Source: Acer yangbiense (Eukaryota > Streptophyta > Magnoliopsida > Sapindales > Sapindaceae). Taken from it: 64,000 bases of DNA. The notes under the pieces were generated by a model. The model was not told the DNA's origin. It searched no databases and was given only the letters and a program-made list of their open reading frames with translations. The stretch covers positions 16,598,316 to 16,662,315 of the forward strand of contig CM017761.1 in assembly GCA_008009225.1 (NCBI GenBank), written 5' to 3'. Made by a program: the position numbers and the translations under genes. This document shows positions 59,901 through 64,000 of this stretch, piece by piece. Position 1 is the stretch's first letter. Each line of letters starts with the position of its first letter.

Positions 59901-61304
59901 AATACAGTTGGCTGTAAATGGATTTTTAGAATCAAACGTCATCCTGACGGATCAGTGGCTCGATATAAGGCTCGCCTCGTGGCAAAAGGGTTTCACCAAC
60001 GCCCTGGCATTGACTTCACAGAAACTTTCAGTCCTGTAGTGAAGCTAGTTACAATTCGATTAATTCTAACTATTGCTCTCACTAACGGCTGGCCCTTGCG
60101 CCAACTCGATGTCAATAATGCTTTTTTGCAGGGTTCCTTGTCAGATGATGTTTACATGGAGCAACCACCTGGATTTGCTGACTCGTATTTTCCGCACCAT
60201 GTGTGCAAACTGCGAAAGGCTATTTATGGTCTTCGTCAGGCCCCTCGGGCTTGGTACAATGAGCTGCGCACTTTTCTTCTCTCCGCAGAATTCACCAACT
60301 CACAATGCGACACATCTCTATTTGTTCAACGTCGCTCAGGCCATACCTTATTTCTCCTGGTCTACGTGGATGATATCATCGTCACAGGCTCTTCTGACTC
60401 CCAAGTAAGTGCATTCATCTCTGTTCTCGCACGTAGGTTCTCCTTGAAGGATCTCGGTCAGCTGTCCTTCTTCCTCGGGGTCGAAGCTATTCCCTCTGCA
60501 AGCGGATTATTTCTCTCCCAACAGAAGTACATTCGTGACCTCTTGACTCGCTCAAATATGCTAGAGGCAAACTTGGTGTCCACGCCTCTTTCACTCACAG
60601 AACCCTTGAAGCTGATTGATGGTAGTGCACCAACTGATGCAACCCAATACCATCAAATTGTTGGTTCTCTTCAATACTTGTCGTTGACTCGCCCAGATGT
60701 TTCCTTCGCCGTCAACAAATTGTCACAATTCATGCACCGTCCGACAACGAACCATTGGAACGCAGTCAAACGAGTTCTTCGATATCTCAAAGGAACCATA
60801 GCCCATGGCCTACTCATTCGCCGCCAATCACCTTCCACGTTACACGCTTTTGCTGACGCCGATTGGGCGGGGGATCCAGACGACAGGATGTCAACCACGG
60901 CATATGTTATTTTCCTTGGCAATAATCCTATCAGTTGGAGCTCCAAGAAGCAACACACTGTTGCCCGTTCTACTACTGAGGCGGAGTATCGTGCAATTGC
61001 GTCGGCAGCAGCTGAACTGAACTGGATTGGTCAGCTTCTCTCTGAAATTCATTTTCGGGCCCCCGGTATGCCTGTCATCTATTGTGATAATGTGGGTGCT
61101 ACCTATGTCTGTGCCAACCCAATTTTCCACAGCCGCATGAAGCACGTTGCCATTGATTTCTTCTTTGTTCGGGACCAGGTGGCTCGTCACCAGCTGCGTG
61201 TCTGTCATGTTCACACGAACGATCAACTGGCGAACTCTCTTACCAAGCCTCTCTCTCGCAAACAGTTCATTGCACATCGATCCAAGATAGAGCATCCAAG
61301 ATAG
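56955..61304 (+). CDS. copia Gag-Pol polyprotein, complete (1449 residues)
   Basis: A single open frame from ATG 56955 to TAG 61302-61304 encodes the structural and replication proteins. Gag: about 1-330, with zinc knuckle CQLCDKVGHTARVC (about 335). Protease: WVLDTGASHHMT (about 377). Integrase: zinc-binding HCHLGHPS..HCSACLC (about 520-556), then catalytic Asp in LFTDVWGP, Asp in VYTDGSGE, and Glu in GTAERKHHH. RT: QLDVNNAFLQG and YVDDIIVTG. RNase H: ADADWAGDPDDRMSTTAYV, NPISWSSKKQ, STTEAEYRA. FLGNNPISWSSKKQ is typical of the Ale/Retrofit lineage. A 12-bp repeat (SKYS twice, about 58765-58790) lengthens the integrase slightly, and TDGSGEA departs from the usual DxGGEF, so integrase activity is not certain. 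Confidence 0.95.
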   Translation: MSPSSAAATTSTASSTSSPPVILMGTNTTNQIQSLIAINSTQIPIKLSKGGNYAAWRSQFENLLFGYGLMGYLDGTKSCPPETIATPSSSSTDPATRGTTPNPDSHIWLRQDRLLLHVIQVTCTGAAQSIVTRSTTSAQAWAKLESTYANRSNTRKLGLLDSLTNVSLADKSVADYMQGIKTILDNLELIGHSVDDGAAVIHTLNGLGPSYLPLASAIRAQDSLISFEELYDKLLDHETFLRREDSKRGIPQVTAQFNQRTANRRGRGYQGNSSSHMGRNFSGGATNGNYNQFQQNFGTGNTGGNRNSYGQGGSFRPPYSQWRPPTNHSHSRLVCQLCDKVGHTARVCRSCPPPGSNAPPQAHHMTAEQPGSSNNWVLDTGASHHMTSDLQNLSLHSEYGGTKDIMVGDSKTIPITHTGSTSLSTLNNSFSLKNVLCSPQISQNLVSVSKFCSHNNTSVEFFPDYFLVKDLTTGASLVRGRNEGNLYVWPKSCRPSLPITGAHQFFVSSPQSVSSQSWHCHLGHPSQPVLQRLIASHSLPVTKSESTVSHCSACLCNKSHKLPFGVSSLTSNKPFEILFTDVWGPAHIQSFDKHKYYVIFVDYFSKYSSKYSWLYPLKTKSDVLIVFRQFKLLVENFFNTKIKTVYTDGSGEAQSLGLDLQNLGIQHLKSPPHTPEHVGTAERKHHHVVETALTLLHFASLPTTYWSLAFRTAVYLINRMPTKVLGNHSPYFLFFGKEPNYRKLRVFGCLCFPWLRPYTSHKLQPRSRPCVFVGYSTEYNAYLCLDRSTGRVFVSRHVVFVEQSFPFSNTIDHTTHSSPTDVNRWLEPSPLTNHSHPATAPPPAVIEPTLPDIIPVHAPTSPQPLSSDPAGVVRSIATHTDRVDRPPTHLPPTDHANAEPVAPSVSPIRPSPNVIRTRSKNQVFKPKPVFDLHVSTHTAPQTEPSTLIQARKFLEWRNAMSSEYDALVKNGTWTLVPSHLSHNTVGCKWIFRIKRHPDGSVARYKARLVAKGFHQRPGIDFTETFSPVVKLVTIRLILTIALTNGWPLRQLDVNNAFLQGSLSDDVYMEQPPGFADSYFPHHVCKLRKAIYGLRQAPRAWYNELRTFLLSAEFTNSQCDTSLFVQRRSGHTLFLLVYVDDIIVTGSSDSQVSAFISVLARRFSLKDLGQLSFFLGVEAIPSASGLFLSQQKYIRDLLTRSNMLEANLVSTPLSLTEPLKLIDGSAPTDATQYHQIVGSLQYLSLTRPDVSFAVNKLSQFMHRPTTNHWNAVKRVLRYLKGTIAHGLLIRRQSPSTLHAFADADWAGDPDDRMSTTAYVIFLGNNPISWSSKKQHTVARSTTEAEYRAIASAAAELNWIGQLLSEIHFRAPGMPVIYCDNVGATYVCANPIFHSRMKHVAIDFFFVRDQVARHQLRVCHVHTNDQLANSLTKPLSRKQFIAHRSKIEHPR

Positions 61305-61330
61305 GCATCCTTGACGGATGCTCTATCTTG
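61283..61330 (+). promoter_or_regulatory. perfect hairpin across the gag-pol stop codon
   Basis: CAAGATAGAGCATCC (61283-61297) and GGATGCTCTATCTTG (61316-61330) are exact complements separated by 18 nt. The TAG stop (61302-61304) lies in the loop, and the right arm abuts the polypurine tract. A role in RNA packaging, 3' processing or plus-strand priming is only a guess. Confidence 0.7.
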
Positions 61331-61338
61331 CGGGGGCA

Positions 61339-61505
61339 TGATAGAAGTAGTGTTTCACAAGACCACAAGTAGTGCAGTGTAACTAATTACCTTATGTATA
61401 TAGGATATTACTTTCCTATACTGTCAATTGTAATGAGTATATATATTACCTTTAATGAATGAAAAACGTGAGATTAATTTTCTTCACAAACACCAAACTC
61501 TATTA
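61339..61505 (+). repeat. 3' LTR of the young copia element
   Basis: Appears identical to the 5' LTR over all 167 bp. It is followed by the target duplication TACTC. Confidence 0.93.
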
Positions 61506-61510
61506 TACTC

Positions 61511-62335
61511 AACATTATTAGAAACATTTTCAAATGATTTTCAAATGTATCATTTTTTTTTACGGTGGAAAATGTATCTTGAATTTGATCAAAGTAGATA
61601 AAAAAAAAAAAAATGTTTGTACAAAATAAATGTTTTAGGAGATAATTTCTATGAATATGAGAATTGCTTATTGTGACCTACCCGATAATATCATACAGGG
61701 TAGATATGTAATTTTCATGTCATATGATGATCTTCTTATTACTAAAGACTTGTATGGATTCATGAGAGAACAGAGGTGTAACATAAATGACTTAGAAAAT
61801 GACATATATCAAATTACTATTTTCTTTATTTCTTCTACTAAAAGCAAGTTAAACTTTTGAAAGAAGGAAAAATTCTGATATAATTGTAATATCCATAGTC
61901 AAAGAGATATCTCTTCCCTCTCAAATAAGAGGTTACGAGACGCATAGAAAGAAATTAAGTTAGTTATCACTAAATTATAAGAAAATTTTTTTAACCTTTT
62001 TGAAATTTGGTTATAATATAATCACGTTTCATTTACATTAGTGTTTACAAATATGGAGAAAATATCCACGAATGAGAATATAGTATTAGAAAGTACTTTC
62101 AAAGTGCATTTGACGCCCGGACTAAGGGGTTGGATTATTTCCAATCCCTCTCCCATATTTAGGATATAATTGGAATGACTTCTCCGATCCAATGGGACCC
62201 ACAATAAATAGGGGTGGACGTTTTCGGATTGGGTTGAGTTGAAAAATTTTCAACCCAATTCAACATAGCTTAAATTTCAACCCAACGCTATGTAATACAT
62301 TATATTCCTTAACGTTGTTGAATCAAATTCTACAC
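61511..62335. other. intergenic, no gene recognised
   Basis: AT-rich. The only open stretch (61651-61860) has no recognisable similarity. 62220-62290 repeats TTCAACCCAA on both strands. Confidence 0.45.
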
Positions 62336-62341
62336 AAAGAA

Positions 62342-63140
62342 TGTTGGGGATAATCCTCTTGAACTGATGAACGTAGAAACGCATGCCTAATATACGCTCA
62401 TAACTCATAGCAATTAATAATATCAACATAGCAGAAAAATAGATGAGAGAGAATAAACAATCGTAACACAAGATATACGTGGAAAACCCAAATCGGGTAA
62501 AAAACCACGGGCCGTCAGGACGACAGAGCAAGTTCCACTATATGATAAATTGTTACAACCATATACTTCAGGATTCTCTCTCACACCTAACCCCAAACCA
62601 CTCTCACAAGATCCTCACCAAGAACCTCACAATATCCCCTAGGTCTCCCCTAAATATCACCCACGGATCTCATACTTGATCCACTGATATTCCTTTGGAT
62701 CTCTCCTCGGATATTCCCTTTGGGTCTCCCCGGATCTCACTTATACTCTCTGATGTTACATGGTGTCCAACTCACACTTTCAACCTAATTACAATGCTCT
62801 ATTTATACTAGTTACAAGGAATTTAAGATAAAAGGAAATCCTACTCCTAAACATATGAGACTTACTTGTTCCACATAAATAATATTTCTTTTTATGACAA
62901 GTCTTCTTGTAAGGAGTAAATCATTTTCCTTCAAGCACAAGAACTTCCAGAAGAATACATTTTCCTATTTTGCGCAATATTCCCGATCTCAGTAATACGT
63001 CGTCTCCGCAGTATTGGTCACGGTGTGCACCCCGCTTCCAACACCATGAAACAATTCTGCTCATGACCGCTCTTACCACCGCTGTGGCTTTCACAGCGCC
63101 ACTTGCAGCGCTCTCCACTGATCTTCGACCGCTCTCATTA
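62342..63140 (-). mobile_element. partial LTR, same family as the solo LTR at 41786, inverted
   Basis: On the minus strand it ends TTATCCCCAACA. It shares with 41786-42876 the stretches ATGAGTTATGAGCGTATATT, CCCGATTTGGGTTTTCC(A)CGTATATCTTG-type sequence, GGGATATTGTGAGG and AACTAGTATAAATAGA. The distal (U3) end, which should reach TGTTAGG, is diverged or missing beyond about 63140. No target duplication was resolved. Confidence 0.75.
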
Positions 63141-63149
63141 TCGCTCTTA

Positions 63150-63479
63150 ATAGTTTCTAAATATATGAAATTCACTCTTAATTATATATATATATATGGT
63201 AATAAATAACAAATAACTCCTACTACTATTTGCATCTCCATAAAATTCTCCACCTTATATTTTTTTTATTGAATCATCTATGAGATGGACGCTTAAAAAA
63301 AAAATCTAATCAAGAATTTATTAAAAAATAGAATTTGTTTAGAAAAAAAAAAGTGTGGAAAATTAAATTAATTTATCACTTGGTTTGACAATATCCTCCA
63401 TGGAGTTTTTTTTTTATTATTATTATTTTTTATTATTTTTTAATTAATACTTTTACAAGTATTTCTAGAATGAGCGTTT

Positions 63480-63526
<47 letters not shown>

Positions 63527-64000
63527 ATATAATATAGTAAAATGGAAACTTACCTTGACACGTGTCGTCGTATGGTGGCTTTATCATTAAATTTTTATTA
63601 ATTATTAATTAGAATCTATTTAATAATATAATATATATAATTAATTGAATAGATATATAATTATATAATATATAAAAATTTTACAACCACTTTGAAGTTA
63701 TTAAATGATAAACTAAATTCTAGGGATGGATCCGATGTATGGTCATTGGAGTACTCTACAGTTTTTAATTTCAAGCTTTGGATTTAAATACATTAATTTC
63801 TATCTATATTAACAAATCAGGTCAATAGGCAATATGTATTAAATTGTTAATACACAAGTTAAATGGGCACTCATGATTACAATTAATAAATACAATAAAT
63901 CAATTATTTAAACCGTTGGTATATCTCTCTCTCCATAAACCATTTATGCCCTCTCATATCCCTCAATTTTTTCTATAAAAATCATCCAAAATCTCACATT
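63150..64000. other. AT-rich intergenic end of window
   Basis: (AT)n at 63484-63526 and shorter TA tracts. ACACGTGTCG at about 63559 contains a G-box core (CACGTG), but no nearby gene supports a regulatory role. Confidence 0.45.

Larger units (their letters stand above)
56658..61505 (+). mobile_element. intact young Ty1/copia element, Ale/Retrofit-like
   Basis: The 4848-bp element has 167-bp LTRs (56658-56824 and 61339-61505) that look identical by eye. The LTRs start TGATAG and end CTATTA, not the usual CA. The primer-binding site TGGTATCAGAGC (56825-56836) follows directly, and a polypurine-like GCGGGGGCA precedes the 3' LTR. The target duplication TACTC is exact (56653-56657, 61506-61510). 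It carries a single uninterrupted gag-pol frame. Identical LTRs and an open frame indicate a very recent insertion that could still be mobile. Confidence 0.96.

Overview
The window is nuclear DNA of a flowering plant, probably a eudicot. It is AT-rich, its genes have GT-AG introns, it is full of LTR retrotransposons, MITEs and SINE-like elements, and the recognisable genes (a PAP15-type purple acid phosphatase, ERD2, an IST1-like protein, a SUMO-like protein, a SIN3-like protein) have the exon structure and sequence of plant homologues. The species cannot be named from what is visible.

Layout. 1-1196 is the 3' end of a Ty1/copia element that continues to the left. 1240-3640 is host sequence with an intact five-exon IST1-like gene (copy A); a second, frameshifted copy (copy B) of the same segment lies at about 20220-26440. 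3719-4862 is a chimeric pseudogene made of PDX1.2-like pieces around an MRS2 magnesium-transporter fragment. A second copia element of the first family (4863-10321, TSD CGTTC) sits in the last codons of that pseudogene. 15479-19995 (minus) is a complete seven-exon PAP15-like gene whose 2.3-kb first intron holds several MITEs. 21060-23210 holds a GC-rich retroposed sequence and an unusual minisatellite. 27050-27882 is a 5'-truncated LINE. 30484-35568 is a complete six-exon ERD2 gene. 36608-38293 (minus) is an intronless, C-terminally truncated SIN3-like gene. 53176-54455 is a divergent three-exon SUMO-like gene. 56658-61505 is a structurally intact, very young Ale/Retrofit-like copia element with identical LTRs and one uninterrupted 1449-codon gag-pol frame.

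Between the genes are non-autonomous transposons, several with exact boundaries: a Mutator-like element with a 9-bp TSD (43055-43949), a Tourist-like MITE with TTA TSDs (12910-13360), an Emigrant-like MITE (50394-51003), a solo LTR with TSD AAAGC (41786-42876), a giant inverted repeat (45342-46505), and a group of palindromic elements sitting in TA microsatellites that share a TA(T/C)AGTC terminus. The genes do not form a pathway; each is an ordinary housekeeping or metabolic gene. The most unusual material is the set of TA-targeting foldback elements, the AAAAGGCTCG minisatellite, the kilobase hairpin, the PDX1.2/MRS2 chimera and the hairpin spanning the stop codon of the young copia element. 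I found no RNA gene I would call functional.
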